From Paenibacillus zanthoxyli JH29 (GTDB taxonomy: Bacteria; Bacillota; Bacilli; Paenibacillales; Paenibacillaceae): a stretch of 38,587 bases of DNA. The position numbers and the translations under genes were made by a program. Location: contig NZ_ASSD01000557.1 in the NCBI RefSeq assembly GCF_000520715.1, forward strand, positions 1 through 38,587, given 5' to 3'. Positions 7,937 to 17,518 of the stretch are shown here, piece by piece; the stretch's first letter is position 1; each line of letters begins with the position of its first letter. The notes beneath the pieces were generated by a model that saw only the letters and a list, made by a program, of their open reading frames with translations, was not told the DNA's origin and did not search any database.

Positions 7937-8893
7937 TCAGTCGGAGTCGGGCAGGAGGATCAGTTTACCGCGGGCACCCCCGCTCAGGCTGATTTCGACA
8001 GCTGAACGCCATTCTTCGAGTTCGAAAGTCTTCGCGACCGGAATAGTGAACTTGCCGTCCGCTGCGTACCCGGCAAAGTCGCCGACAACGTCATAACGTG
8101 CGGTATGTAGTTCTCCATAGCTGGTGCGAACGCCAAGTTCAGAGGCTGCGGCGAAATCGCTGACGGTTAGGACATGCTGGGGATGCCCGTTGACGATTTG
8201 GACCAGATCTTTCAATGAACCGCTGATTGGCGCCGTATCCAGGGCAAGATCAACCGGTTGCTTTGCCAGTTCGGTCACTCGTTCGACCATTCCATCACCG
8301 TACGAGGTCACCAACGCCCCCATTGAGCGGAGCTTGTCGGCGTAGGTGGGACCAGCGGTTGCGATCACGCGGGCACCGCGCATGAGGGCAATTTGAACGG
8401 CGGCGTACCCTACCGTGGTGCCGGCTCCGTGCACGAGTACGGTCTGACCCGATTTCACCCCAAGAGTATCAATGCCACGATAAGCGGTTTCGACTGCCAT
8501 TGGCAACGCTGCAGCTTGAACAAAGTCAAGTCCGGCCGGCATGCGGAACCAGTAGTACATAATCGCTTGATCTGACGCACCGGCGCTCGATCCATTCATG
8601 AAGTCTGCGCCACCCAGAACAGAATCGCCGATGGCTACATCGGTTACGCCCTCTCCGATTGCGTCTACAATACCTGCCACGTCCAGCCCGATTCCGCGAG
8701 GCAAGGGCAGTTGACCGGCAAAGTGGCCTTGGCACGTCACCCAGTCAACCGGATTTAAGCCGCAAGCGCGTACTCGCACGCGAATGCGTCCCGGCCCTGG
8801 CTCTGGGATCGCCACCTCATCCAAGCACAAGACATCAGTTGGCTCTCCGTATTCGTGAAACCGGATTGTCCGCATGGTATTCTCCATAGCCAT
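7937..8893 (-). CDS. zinc-independent alcohol dehydrogenase / quinone oxidoreductase
   Basis: 318 residues. Medium-chain dehydrogenase/reductase family, NADPH:quinone reductase type. The N-terminal GroES-like domain holds FHEYGEPTDVL and GLNPVDWVTCQG; the nucleotide loop is VHGAGTTVGYAAVQIA (about 140-155). It lacks the structural Cys cluster of zinc alcohol dehydrogenases, so it is likely metal-free. ATG 8893 has TGGAGGG 3-8 bases upstream; the in-frame ATG at 8935 has no site. Second gene of a minus-strand run SDR-qor-SDR, all NAD(P)H oxidoreductases, under the TetR-flanked promoter at 9800. Such sets act on electrophiles or quinones; the exact substrate is unknown. Confidence 0.87.
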   Translation of the reverse strand: MAMENTMRTIRFHEYGEPTDVLCLDEVAIPEPGPGRIRVRVRACGLNPVDWVTCQGHFAGQLPLPRGIGLDVAGIVDAIGEGVTDVAIGDSVLGGADFMNGSSAGASDQAIMYYWFRMPAGLDFVQAAALPMAVETAYRGIDTLGVKSGQTVLVHGAGTTVGYAAVQIALMRGARVIATAGPTYADKLRSMGALVTSYGDGMVERVTELAKQPVDLALDTAPISGSLKDLVQIVNGHPQHVLTVSDFAAASELGVRTSYGELHTARYDVVGDFAGYAADGKFTIPVAKTFELEEWRSAVEISLSGGARGKLILLPDSD

Positions 8894-8995
8894 GTTCCCT
8901 CCATTTCGCTCTGATAAAATCGTGTTCTCTGCCATGAGGGAAGCTATGCGCTCCCCTTCTATCGCTTTAATAGCCAGGTGTGCGAACTGAGGAGC

Positions 8996-9754
8996 TTAGA
9001 TCTGGGAGCCGCCTCCATCGACAGGGAACTCAGCCCCTGTGGTATAGGTGGCCTCAAATGCCAGGAATGCAACAGCCTTGGCTACCTCCACTGGATCGCC
9101 TAAACGCAGCATTGGGATCTGCTGTCTCATCTGTGCCTTTGTCTGCTTGGCAGCTTCTTCCGGCATTGACTTTTCCATGATGCCTGTGTCAATAACGCCG
9201 GGACTGACTGCGTTGACGCGAATATTTCGAGGTAATAACTCGCGCGCCAGACCTCGAGTCATGGAGCGCAGCGCCGCCTTACTAGCTGAGTAAGCACTGA
9301 GCATTGGGAGACCCACTACGTTCACGATTGAGGTGGTAAGGACTACCCCGCTACCTGAGCCCAGCAACGGAGCGAGTTTCTGCACGGTAAAGTACGGTCC
9401 TTTGGCATTGATTGTAAGTATCTCGTCGTACTTTTCTTCTGTCATTGTCTCGAAAGGGACAAACCCCGTGACACCAGCGTTAACGAACAGGGCATCTATT
9501 GTTCCAAATTCAGCCTTCACTCGATCAGCTAACGCGGCGATATCCTTCAATGAGGCGGCATCGCTTATGACCGCGATTGCGTTGTTGCCGAGTTGTGCAC
9601 GAGCCGCATCCAACGTCGCCTGAGTACGTCCAGTAATCAGAACGTGTGCGCCTTCATCCACTAGCAACTTCGCCGTCGCAAGGCCGATTCCGCTGCTGCC
9701 TCCCGTGATCACGACCTTTTTGTCAGAGAATTTGCCCTTACTGAATAATTCCAT
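8996..9754 (-). CDS. SDR family NAD(P)-dependent oxidoreductase (glucose/3-oxoacyl-type)
   Basis: 252 residues, classical short-chain dehydrogenase. TGGSSGIG at residues 17-24, NAGVTG at about 91-96, TTSIV with catalytic Ser, and SAYSASK with Tyr-Lys. The C-terminus ends in TTGAEFPVDGGGSQI, as in classical SDRs. ATG 9754 has AAGGAGG about 9 bases upstream. First gene of the three-gene minus-strand run and directly divergent from tetR (9937). The promoter at 9809-9837 and the palindrome at 9836-9857 lie in the gap. This is a common arrangement where a TetR protein represses its neighbour and itself. Confidence 0.9.
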   Translation of the reverse strand: MELFSKGKFSDKKVVITGGSSGIGLATAKLLVDEGAHVLITGRTQATLDAARAQLGNNAIAVISDAASLKDIAALADRVKAEFGTIDALFVNAGVTGFVPFETMTEEKYDEILTINAKGPYFTVQKLAPLLGSGSGVVLTTSIVNVVGLPMLSAYSASKAALRSMTRGLARELLPRNIRVNAVSPGVIDTGIMEKSMPEEAAKQTKAQMRQQIPMLRLGDPVEVAKAVAFLAFEATYTTGAEFPVDGGGSQI

Positions 9755-9808
9755 TTAAATCGTCCTCCTTTTGTATAATCCGTAATCGGATGATTAGGTA
9801 CAGGAGCG

Positions 9809-9837
9809 ATTATACAGCAATATATTTAATAAGTAAA
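9809..9837 (-). promoter_or_regulatory. sigma-A promoter of the SDR-qor-SDR operon
   Basis: Minus-strand -35 TTTACT (9832-9837) and -10 TATAAT (9809-9814) are separated by exactly 17 bases. The transcript would start near 9802 and reach the SDR start at 9754. Confidence 0.7.
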
Positions 9838-9857
9838 CTAAATTAATTAATTTAGTT
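9836..9857. promoter_or_regulatory. 22-bp perfect palindrome, candidate TetR operator
   Basis: Half site AACTAAATTAA, repeated exactly in inverted form with no spacer. It overlaps the -35 of the SDR operon promoter and sits upstream of the tetR start. Place and symmetry fit a dimeric TetR repressor; its protein is presumed to be the gene at 9937. Confidence 0.65.
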
Positions 9858-9936
9858 CATTTAATTAATTCCATACATAAAGGGCAGCAAATTTGTTATA
9901 ATGTGTTTTGTAGGCATCAAAGGGAGGTACTTATCC

Positions 9937-10575
9937 GTGAGAAAAGCTGTGAGTGTAGATTCATATGTAGGAAAAATAAAGCCCATTATAAGAAAAACAA
10001 AATTCAGCCAACTGAAAGTCGACGATCTCGCAAAATATATGGATATCAGCAAAGTGACACTTTATAAGCATTTTTCCTCCAAAGACGACATCATCGAACA
10101 AGTCGTGGATTATTACATTGATTATTCGAAGAAGGCTGACACCGTTGTCAAAGACGATTCCGTCTCTTTTTTGGATCGTTTTCAATTAACATTTTTACAA
10201 TCTTTGATGTGTGCCGCGTATATCTCTGATTTGTTCTTGCAAGATCTTAAGGAATTTTATCCACACCATTTTGAGAATCTGTCCGTTGCCCTACAAAATC
10301 GGAATAAAAGCTTACAAACTTTTTTTGAATCCGGTATGGAGCAACAGATTTTCAACAGATTGAATGCCGTGTTGTTTATGGTTCAAGATGACGCTGTGTT
10401 GCGACGCTTTATCGAGCCGTCATTTTCGATTCAGTATGATATCACTTTGAAACAAGCGATTATGGATTTCTACTACATGAAGCAGTATCAATTGCTAAAA
10501 CCTGAATATCTGAAGATCATAGACAATTCCAATATTGGAATGAAGATCGTTAATATTTTGCAAGCCATTTCATAA
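9937..10575 (+). CDS. TetR/AcrR family transcriptional regulator
   Basis: 212 residues. N-terminal helix-turn-helix: KTKFSQLKVDDLAKYMDISK, then VTLYKHFSSKDDIIEQVV, the canonical YxHF-type recognition helix. The rest is an alpha-helical ligand domain without a recognised class. GTG 9937 has AGGGAGGT 8 bases upstream; the in-frame ATG at 9901 overlaps a TATAAT hexamer (9897-9902), so it cannot be the start. Divergent from the SDR-qor-SDR operon, sharing a 360-base gap with a 22-bp palindrome, so it most likely represses that operon and itself. The inducer is unknown. Confidence 0.88.
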   Translation: MRKAVSVDSYVGKIKPIIRKTKFSQLKVDDLAKYMDISKVTLYKHFSSKDDIIEQVVDYYIDYSKKADTVVKDDSVSFLDRFQLTFLQSLMCAAYISDLFLQDLKEFYPHHFENLSVALQNRNKSLQTFFESGMEQQIFNRLNAVLFMVQDDAVLRRFIEPSFSIQYDITLKQAIMDFYYMKQYQLLKPEYLKIIDNSNIGMKIVNILQAIS

Positions 10576-10946
10576 GTGAAGCGTCCCTATCCGATTCCGT
10601 TGTGGACTACATTGCTAGATGTCTTCCCATAAGTGTTGAGTGTTACGCTGAACGTGAATAGACGAAGCATGAGCACCTTGATGAATGTAACCTCCCATGA
10701 TAAATGTGGGGCGGACGCTAAAAATAAGAACAACGAATAAAAGTTTCAGTTCATAATCTGTAATAGGATGAAAATGAGGATACGTCGAAGGGCGTCAAGA
10801 AAAAGGGAATTCCCCTTAAGGAATCCCTTCGTTATAAAATTATAGTGTTCGACATACATCCTCTTTTAGTTAGAAGCTGGGGCTGGGCCAGCACCTTCTG
10901 TCGGAGGTGTGTTTTGCATTTTTTCCTTTGCTTTCTCGATTCCTCC
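10576..10946. other. gene-free spacer with a hairpin
   Basis: No gene is recognised. A hairpin AAGGGAATTCC/GGAATCCCTT (about 10804-10829, one bulged base) is followed on the minus strand by TTTTTCTTGACG, the form of a terminator in that direction. The truncated Tn3 transposase homology starts close to 10947; the transition has no target-site signature I can identify. Confidence 0.4.
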
Positions 10947-12278
10947 TTCTTCAGAGGTGCACCAACCTCGGAAGCATTCATTGCAAAATTGAAGCAAGCC
11001 ATGAAAGAAGGATTAGAAGAGCTCGATACCGGACTCCCGAAAAACCCCAAGGTTCGGATCACGGAGAAAAGGAATGGATGGATTAGTTTATCTCCGCTAG
11101 AACCACAAGCAGAGCCGGTCAATTTATCACGTGTTAAAGCAGAGATGCTTCGACGTTGGCCGATGACAAGCCTCCTGGATATTTTAAAAGAAGCCGATCT
11201 TCGTGTTGGATTTACAGAAAAGTTCAAGACCGTTGCTGTTCGTGAAGCATTAGGACGGGATACGCTGCAAAAGAGACTTATCCTATCTCTGTACGGCCTC
11301 GGAACAAATATCGGCTTAAAACGGGTTAGTGCCGGTGAACATGGGGAAAACTACAAGGATTTGCTGTACGTTCGGAGGAAATTCATTCATAAGGACAATC
11401 TTCGAAACGCGATATCCGAAGTGGTGAATGCCATTTTTCGTGTTCGGATGCAAGAGATTTGGGGCGATGTCACGACTTCTTGTGCGTCGGATTCGAAAAA
11501 GTTTGGGGCTTGGGATCAAAATCTGATGACGGAATGGCATATCCGATATCGCGGCCGCGGCGTTATGATTTATTGGCACGTGGATTCGCACGGCCAAAGC
11601 GAGGTCGCGTTTGCATTTTGCTACCTTTTGGGCTATCAGCTCATGCCACAGCTCAAAGTAATTCATTCTCAAAAGCTGTACAGGCCCGAGCCAGGCATGA
11701 CGGATGTCTTCCCAAATTTGCAGCCGATACTGACCCGGCCTATCAATTGGGAATTGATCCGGCAGCAGTATGATCAAATGATGAAGTACGCAACGGCCCT
11801 GCGCTTCGGAACCGCCGAAACGGAAGCGATCCTGAAACGATTTACCCGCAATAATTTAAAACATCCGACTTATCAAGCATTGGGCGAACTCGGCAAAGCG
11901 GTCAAAACGATATTCCTGTGCGACTACCTTCACTCTGAAGAGCTGCGCCGCGAGATTAACGAGGGATTGAATGTCGTGGAAAACTGGAACTCAGCCAACA
12001 GCTTTATCTTTTACGGCAAAGGCGGAGAAATCTCTACCAACCGATTAGAAGATCAAGAGCTGGCCGTATTGTCTCTTCACCTTCTGCAAAACTGTCTGGT
12101 GTACATTAATACCATTATGCTGCAAAGCATCCTACCTGACCGTAAATGGTTTGATATGATGACTCCGGAAGACTTGCGGGCACTTACCCCGCTGATCTAC
12201 ACGCACGTAAACCCTTACGGTACATTCAGGCTGAATATGAGTGAACGCCTTCCGTTGGAAGAAGGTGTGATTGCGTGA
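10947..12278 (+). pseudogene. tnpA: Tn3-family transposase TnpA, N-terminally truncated with internal deletion
   Basis: Roughly the C-terminal 440 residues of a family of about 970-1000. All three DDE regions are traceable: [25 protein letters not shown], and [13 protein letters not shown]. Between [12 protein letters not shown] and DSHGQSEV about 40 residues are missing; intact relatives have a segment with IYSQLKSCSSSEV and YV there. The join at about 11580 falls on GTGGA, consistent with deletion between short direct repeats. The stop TGA overlaps the recombinase start as GTGA, preserving the original transposon gene order. The frame extends upstream to ATG 10845, but those residues are unrelated. 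No left terminal repeat was found. Not functional. Confidence 0.88.
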
Positions 12279-12883
12279 GTGAAAGACGCAGTTCTCCGAA
12301 ACGCAAAGCGAAGGAACTGGCGAAGTACCTCCGGGGAGAACGGCCAGATTATGCCTACCTCAAAAGCCTGTTTCAGCATCTTCGAGCGGAGCTGGAGGTA
12401 GAGGTTCCCAAAACAGCCAAGAAGCTCCCCTATGTACCTACAGAAGAAGAGCTTAAGCGCTACTACGATGTGGTTTGGCAAGCGAAGAACTTTCAGGACA
12501 TGATGATCGTCAAGACGCTACTCTACACCGGTGTTCGGGTCAGCGAGCTAATTAATATCAAGTTGTCCGATGTTGATTTTCATTACTGCCAAATCCGGAT
12601 TAATAAAGGCAAAGGGAGCAAAGATCGCATCGTCCCTTTCCCTCAATCGTTTAAGGAAATGCTGGCCAAATATTCGGAGGAAGCCGGTCTTGCGCAAAAC
12701 CTGTCACCGCGCAAGCTGAGACATTTCCTGTTGACCTAGCTTAAAAAACAGGGTATCGATGACGCGCTCATACAGCCGTATTCCGGCCACGAAAGCCGTA
12801 AGTCGTTGGAAGTTTATTCAAAGCTTGCGATCACAGATGCCCAGCAGGAATACAACGAAGTCATTATTAAGTTTCCCATTTAA
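12275..12883 (+). pseudogene. tyrosine recombinase (Tn3-associated integrase), broken
   Basis: Overlaps tnpA by 4 bases (GTGA). Tyrosine recombinase: catalytic Arg in TGVRVSELI, Lys region [27 protein letters not shown] with active-site His and Tyr. Three lesions are visible. TAG at 12737-12739 replaces the expected Trp ([19 protein letters not shown]), then the frame goes on to TAA at 12881-12883. The HxxR box reads S-P-R-K-L-R-H, so the His is Arg. About 25-30 residues appear missing between KEMLA and KYSEEAG (about 12665). The 154-residue frame before the stop lacks the catalytic Tyr. Not functional. Confidence 0.85.
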
Positions 12884-12890
12884 TTACATC

Positions 12891-12928
12891 TACTTTGCGG
12901 GTGGTGTCAGCTTCGCTGGTACTACCCC
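12891..12928. repeat. candidate right terminal inverted repeat of the Tn3 element
   Basis: Read on the minus strand from 12928 it begins GGGGTAGTACCAGCGAAGC; Tn3-family ends usually are 38 bp and start GGGG. It lies 8-45 bases after the recombinase stop, as expected. No partner was found near the left end, so the call is tentative. Confidence 0.35.
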
Positions 12929-12991
12929 AACCTGCGGACGAACCGCCACGGGGTTGCCGTATTTTTCCCGCGCAAACTATGTCTCCATTCT

Positions 12992-14062
12992 TCAACCGGC
13001 CTTTTCTGCCAATATTCCTTCCAGCGCCCGGCAAAGAGCTTCCATTTCTTCATCCGTCCCGATGCTGATTCTCAAATAATTGTCAATTCTGGGCTTGGCG
13101 AAATAGCGGACGATAATATCCTGCTGCCTAAGAGCCTCGAACAGTTCCACTGCCGGAATAACGGGATGAGTCACAAAAATAAAATTCGCCCGCGAGTCTA
13201 CGACTTCGAACCGCAAGTCCCGCAGCGCTTTGACCGTATGTTCCCGGGTCTGGATGATCCGGCCCACATTGAGCTCGAACGTTTCCGTGTCGCGCAGAGA
13301 CTGCTCTCCCCCAACTTGGGCAACGGCATCCAGAGTGTACGAATTAATGCTGTTCTTCACCCGGTTGAGTCCTTCAATCAATTCACTCTGCCCCAAAGCC
13401 AATCCGACACGCAGCCCCGCAAGCGAACGCGACTTGGAAAACGTATGGACAACGAGAAGATTCGGATAATCCGGAATTAACGGTACGCACGACTCCCCGC
13501 CGAAGTCGATGTACGCCTCGTCAATGATGACGACCTTATCCGGATTATGTACAAGAATTTGCCGTATGCTGTCTACGGATGTGAATTTGCCGGTAGGCGC
13601 GTTGGGATTGGCGAGCAGAATGCCGCCGTTCGGCCCAAAGAAAGGCTTAAGCGGGATATCGAACTGCTCGTCCAGCGGAATTTTTTCGTAGGAGATACCG
13701 AACAGTCTGGCATACACTTCATAGAAGCTGTAGGTAATGTCGGGAAATAGAATGGTCTCACCGGGGTTGAAAAAAGCCTTGAAGCAAAAAGCCAATATCT
13801 CGTCGGAGCCGTTGCCGGCAAAAATATTCTCCAAAGGCAGACCGTAGTAGTCAGAGGCGGCTTTCCTAAGTCCCGCACATTCCGGGTCGGGATACAACTT
13901 GAGCCGTCCGGAAACGGCGGCTTTCATCGCACCCAGCACCTGCGCAGACGGCGGGTAGGGGTTCTCGTTCGTGTTCAGCTTGATGACCTTCCTGGCTCCG
14001 GGCTGTTCACCGGGTACATAAGGCGTAATTCCTTTTAACGTTTCGCTCCAAAATTTACTCAT
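12992..14062 (-). CDS. hisC: histidinol-phosphate aminotransferase HisC
   Basis: 356 residues, the family's normal size. Converts imidazole-acetol phosphate and glutamate to histidinol phosphate and 2-oxoglutarate in histidine synthesis, using PLP. The Schiff-base Lys is in HTFSKSRSLAGLRVGLA; LNTNENPYPPS and ANPNAPTG are substrate and cofactor sites; DEAYIDF holds the conserved Asp and Tyr. RISIGTDEEME near the end holds the C-terminal Arg. ATG 14062 has AGGAGG about 5-10 bases upstream. It stands alone, with no other his genes, so it could be a second HisC or act on aromatic amino acids; motifs fit HisC. It is 28 bases downstream of the HAD phosphatase on the same strand. Confidence 0.9.
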   Translation of the reverse strand: MSKFWSETLKGITPYVPGEQPGARKVIKLNTNENPYPPSAQVLGAMKAAVSGRLKLYPDPECAGLRKAASDYYGLPLENIFAGNGSDEILAFCFKAFFNPGETILFPDITYSFYEVYARLFGISYEKIPLDEQFDIPLKPFFGPNGGILLANPNAPTGKFTSVDSIRQILVHNPDKVVIIDEAYIDFGGESCVPLIPDYPNLLVVHTFSKSRSLAGLRVGLALGQSELIEGLNRVKNSINSYTLDAVAQVGGEQSLRDTETFELNVGRIIQTREHTVKALRDLRFEVVDSRANFIFVTHPVIPAVELFEALRQQDIIVRYFAKPRIDNYLRISIGTDEEMEALCRALEGILAEKAG

Positions 14063-14090
14063 GCGCTGCCTCCTTTTTATCCCTTTGCGG

Positions 14091-14723
14091 TCATTTCACG
14101 GATTCGACAAATTCAAGGATGTCCGTAGGCTTTTCGAATTTGTATTTCGCGTCGATGTTCTCCTGATTAATGCAGCCCCACAGCGCAAGGCCAAAGTCGA
14201 TTCCCGCGTCTCTGGCGCATTTGTAGTCATAAATGGTGTCGCCAATATAGATCGATTTTTTGGGGGCGGCGCCCGAAATTTCGAGATACTTCAGCAGCGG
14301 CTCGGGATTCGGCTTGTGCTTGTTCGTATCGCTAGAGCATACGGTGTACGCCATGTATTTTGTAAGTCCGAACGGGTTAAAATCGTCGATCACTTCCTGG
14401 GAAGTCTTCGAGGTCACAACCCCGGAAGTCGCCTTTTTTAGCTTCAATCCTTCAAGCAGCTCGGCTATCCCGTCAAACACCTTCGCCGTATAAAAAAATT
14501 CTTGGATAAAATGATTCCACCGGTCATGCGCCCGCTTCACATCCTCAATCCCTAATTGCGGCAGCGAATCCTTGCCGGGAAGGCCCAGCACGAAGGTAAG
14601 CTTCTCCCTCTCCACCACTCTGCCGTAGTCGGTTTCGAGCATGGTTTGCAGCCCTCTAAGTACAGCTTCTTCGGTATCAATCAATGTTCCGTCAATATCA
14701 AAAATTATGGAATCGTACATCAT
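14091..14723 (-). CDS. HAD family hydrolase (phosphoglycolate phosphatase/PpaX-like)
   Basis: 210 residues. Haloacid dehalogenase superfamily, cap class C1. Motif I is FDIDGTLIDT with the nucleophilic Asp, motif II is VVTSKTSQ (Ser/Thr), Lys in HKPNPEPL, and motif III/IV is YIGDTIYDYKCARDAG. Substrate likely a small phosphorylated metabolite, such as phosphoglycolate or pyrophosphate. Start at ATG 14723 with GGAGGAG 4-10 bases upstream; a second ATG follows at once. It sits directly upstream of hisC (28 bases), so the two are probably co-transcribed. A histidinol-phosphate phosphatase role is possible by context only. Confidence 0.85.
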   Translation of the reverse strand: MMYDSIIFDIDGTLIDTEEAVLRGLQTMLETDYGRVVEREKLTFVLGLPGKDSLPQLGIEDVKRAHDRWNHFIQEFFYTAKVFDGIAELLEGLKLKKATSGVVTSKTSQEVIDDFNPFGLTKYMAYTVCSSDTNKHKPNPEPLLKYLEISGAAPKKSIYIGDTIYDYKCARDAGIDFGLALWGCINQENIDAKYKFEKPTDILEFVESVK

Positions 14724-14834
14724 TTTCTCCTCCGTGTCGTTGTGTGTTTTTTACCAAAAAGACTTATGATATAAATAGATCATATTTTATGCGGTGAATA
14801 CGGTCAACAAAGATTGAAGCCGGAGGCACTTAAG

Positions 14835-15395
14835 ATGAGACAGGAATTTGTAACGCTGATCCATTGGAACAATGAGTACTGGAAAATGATCGGGCCGATC
14901 TACCGGGAAGCTTTCCCAAGCGGGGCCAAACCGGAGGGGCTGCTGAAAAATATGCTGGAAAGAGGCATCGCTGCCATGCATGTCCTGATGTGCGAGGGGG
15001 AGGCGGGGGCGATGGCAGTCACGGGACTGGCCGGGTCTGAACCGGACAAAAAGCTGATCATCGACTATATGGCTGTCCGGACGGATCTGCGCGGCCAAGG
15101 CATCGGAAGAACGCTTCTCGGCAAAATCCGCGATTGGGCGGTCAAGGAGCACGGCATCTCGGCGATTATCATTGAGGTGGAAGCCGGAGATTCCCCCGAG
15201 CATGCCGAGCGATTTCATTTCTGGGAGCGCTGCGGCTTCATCAAGACCGCGTACGTCCATCAGTATATTTGGGTTCCGGAGCCGTATACGGCGATGCTGC
15301 TTCCGCTTGATACCGGGGCTGTTATCGAAGATGACGGTCGCTCGCTTTTCCGGTATATCGAATCATTCCACAAAAAAGCCTACCGTCAGCGGTAG
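14835..15395 (+). CDS. GNAT family N-acetyltransferase
   Basis: 186 residues. GNAT fold with acetyl-CoA loop DLRGQGIGRTLLG (R-x-x-G-x-G/A) preceded by the strand KKLIIDYMAV. The C-terminal ERFHFWERCGFIKTAY is the usual beta6-beta7 end. The substrate is unknown. Start ATG 14835 has GGAGG 8 bases upstream; an upstream in-frame TTG at 14814 is rejected. It diverges from the HAD gene across about 110 bases. A 6+6 inverted repeat TATGAT/ATCATA flanks the promoter zone near 14763-14790, of unknown meaning. Confidence 0.85.
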   Translation: MRQEFVTLIHWNNEYWKMIGPIYREAFPSGAKPEGLLKNMLERGIAAMHVLMCEGEAGAMAVTGLAGSEPDKKLIIDYMAVRTDLRGQGIGRTLLGKIRDWAVKEHGISAIIIEVEAGDSPEHAERFHFWERCGFIKTAYVHQYIWVPEPYTAMLLPLDTGAVIEDDGRSLFRYIESFHKKAYRQR

Positions 15396-15425
15396 GACAA
15401 GTGGCATAAGCCGGATAAAAAGCAA

Positions 15426-15448
15426 GCTCTGCGGCCCAGCCGCAGAGC
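15426..15448. terminator. 10-bp GC-rich terminator hairpin
   Basis: GCTCTGCGGC (15426-15435) pairs exactly with GCCGCAGAGC (15439-15448) around a 3-base loop. Minus-strand tail CTTGCTTTTTAT is T-rich; plus-strand tail ATTTAAG is weak. It probably ends the GNAT transcript, perhaps both directions. Confidence 0.6.
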
Positions 15449-15754
15449 ATTTAAGGTGAGAAGTGAATGATTTATGCTAATACCCTTTTGCGAGGGTAAT
15501 TTTCTGAAATCCAGCGACGAAGAATGGATCTTCGTAAAGATCTTCTTCTGCCTTTCAGATAGTACATGGGTGAATCAACTACCTTTCGGAATTACACTCA
15601 AATGTCTTTCCAGCCGACAATTGATACCTTCCACTTCCCACCTGCTTATCATTACCCCAAATATGGCTGATTGAAACCTCAATGCACGTTCGCCCTGGCT
15701 CATAGATAGTTCAGCCTACAGCGCCTTGGAAAGTGTGCCTTTTGTCCAATTATC
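15449..15754. other. gene-free spacer downstream of cysI and GNAT
   Basis: No gene, promoter or repeat family is recognised. A small bulged hairpin GAAGAA-GATCT/AGATC-TTCTTC lies near 15517-15546. No clear terminator for cysI, whose stop is at 15755, was found. Confidence 0.4.
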
Positions 15755-17479
15755 TTAGGAATGGAAATTCCGTCCGTCGGTTACTTCCTGGACATAGCCT
15801 GCCCGGATGACGAAGTCGCCGAAATGCTCTCCGCTTTCCCGTTCCTTCGCATAACGGTTAAAGATTGGGCCGAGCGTCTCCAGAATCTCGGTTTCGCCGA
15901 TGTTCTCCTTGTACATCTTGTTCAGCCGGTTGCCGGCAAATCCGCCGCCCAAATACATATTGTATTTGCCCGGGGCCTTGCCGATGAACGAGAGCTCCGC
16001 CAGCATTGGGCGAGCGCAGCCGTTCGGGCAGCCGGTCATGCGGATAACGATATCGTCGTCGCGAAGCCCGGCCTCCTCCAGCATCGGCTCCAGCTTGTCC
16101 AGCAGCGTAGGCAAATAACGCTCGGATTCAGCCATGGCCAGGCCGCAGGTCGGAAGCGCCACGCAGGCCATCGAATTCCGGCGCAGCGCCGAATAATGAA
16201 TGCCGTCGGTCAGACCATACTCCTCAATCAAGCTGGCGATTTTCTTCTTCTTATGGCTGCTGATGCCGCCGATGATCAGGTTCTGGTTCGCGGTCAGACG
16301 GAAGTCCCCGGTGTGGACCTTCGCGATTTCCCGCAGACCCGTCATCAGCGCATAACCTTCTTCATCCTTGATCCGGCCGTTCTGGATAAAGAGCGTGAAA
16401 TGCCACTTGCCGTCGCTTCCCTTAACCCAGCCATAGCGGTCGCCGTTATGGTCGAAATGGTAAGGTCTGGCTTCCTGTAAGGCCCAGCCTAGACGCTCGG
16501 TCAGCTCGCCTTTGAACCAATCCAGCCCCCGGTCGTCGATCGTATACTTAGAGCGGGCGTGCTTGCGGACGGCGCGGTCGCCGTAATCCCGCTGGATAGT
16601 CACCGTCTTCTCGGCGACATCAATAAGCTGCTCCGGCGTACAGAAGCCGATGACCTTAGCGACCTGCGGATAGGTCTTCGGATCGCCGTGGGACATGCCC
16701 ATACCGCCGCCTACGCTTACGTTGAAGCCCGCAAGGCGGCCGTCTTCAATAATGGCGATAAAGCCCAGGTCCTGGGAGAACACGTCCACATCATTGGATG
16801 GGGGAACAGCAATCCCGATCTTGAATTTACGCGGCAGATATACCGGTCCGTAAATTGGCTCTTGCTCGATGCCGTCGTCTTCGCTGCCCGCTACCTTCTC
16901 GCCGTCCAGCCAGATTTCATGGTACGCTCTTGTGCGCGGGTCGAGATGATCGCTGACCTTGCGCGCCCACTCATAGACCCCGGAGTGGATCTCCGATTGG
17001 TACGGATTCGGGTTGCACATGACGTTGCGGTTCACGTCGCCGCAAGCGGCGAGCGTGCTTAGCAGCGACTCGTTCACTTCCTGAATCGTCTTTTTCAAAT
17101 TCCATTTGATAACGCCATGCAGTTGAAAAGACTGCCGGGTGGTCAGGCGGATGGTGCCATTTCCGTACTTGTGGGAAATCCGGTCCATCATCAGCCATTG
17201 GTTCGGTGTGACCACGCCTCCCGCCGCGCGTACGCGCAGCATAAACTGATAGGCCGGCTCAAGCTTCGACTTGGCCCGCTCAGCCCGCAGATCCCGGTCG
17301 TCCTGCATATAGCTGCCGTGGTGCTTCATTAGACGGTTATCGTCCTCGGGAATGGAGCCTGTAATCGGATCTGCCAATGTCTCCTCGAGGCTTCCCCGCA
17401 AATAATTGCTTCTGCGCTTGATATCCTCCACATCGCTGTGGGGAGCGTCATGGGGCGGATATTTATCGTTAAGTGCCAT
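15755..17479 (-). CDS. cysI: assimilatory sulfite reductase (NADPH) hemoprotein beta subunit
   Basis: 574 residues, the usual CysI size. Reduces sulfite to sulfide with six electrons delivered by CysJ through a [4Fe-4S] cluster and siroheme. The cluster cysteines are in [14 protein letters not shown] and [10 protein letters not shown]; substrate Arg/Lys sites lie in [23 protein letters not shown] 17479 has AGAGGAG about 9-15 bases upstream. It is 39 bases downstream of cysJ on the same strand, so the two form a cysJI operon as in Bacillus. No separate regulator is seen. Confidence 0.95.
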   Translation of the reverse strand: MALNDKYPPHDAPHSDVEDIKRRSNYLRGSLEETLADPITGSIPEDDNRLMKHHGSYMQDDRDLRAERAKSKLEPAYQFMLRVRAAGGVVTPNQWLMMDRISHKYGNGTIRLTTRQSFQLHGVIKWNLKKTIQEVNESLLSTLAACGDVNRNVMCNPNPYQSEIHSGVYEWARKVSDHLDPRTRAYHEIWLDGEKVAGSEDDGIEQEPIYGPVYLPRKFKIGIAVPPSNDVDVFSQDLGFIAIIEDGRLAGFNVSVGGGMGMSHGDPKTYPQVAKVIGFCTPEQLIDVAEKTVTIQRDYGDRAVRKHARSKYTIDDRGLDWFKGELTERLGWALQEARPYHFDHNGDRYGWVKGSDGKWHFTLFIQNGRIKDEEGYALMTGLREIAKVHTGDFRLTANQNLIIGGISSHKKKKIASLIEEYGLTDGIHYSALRRNSMACVALPTCGLAMAESERYLPTLLDKLEPMLEEAGLRDDDIVIRMTGCPNGCARPMLAELSFIGKAPGKYNMYLGGGFAGNRLNKMYKENIGETEILETLGPIFNRYAKERESGEHFGDFVIRAGYVQEVTDGRNFHS

Positions 17480-17518
17480 GCTGCTTTACTCCTCTCGGCG
17501 ATTCTTTAGATACAGGGC

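Noticed and set aside
15449..15754. A small gene in the spacer between GNAT and cysI
   Set aside because: Short frames exist on both strands but none has a ribosome site with a convincing start or a known motif.
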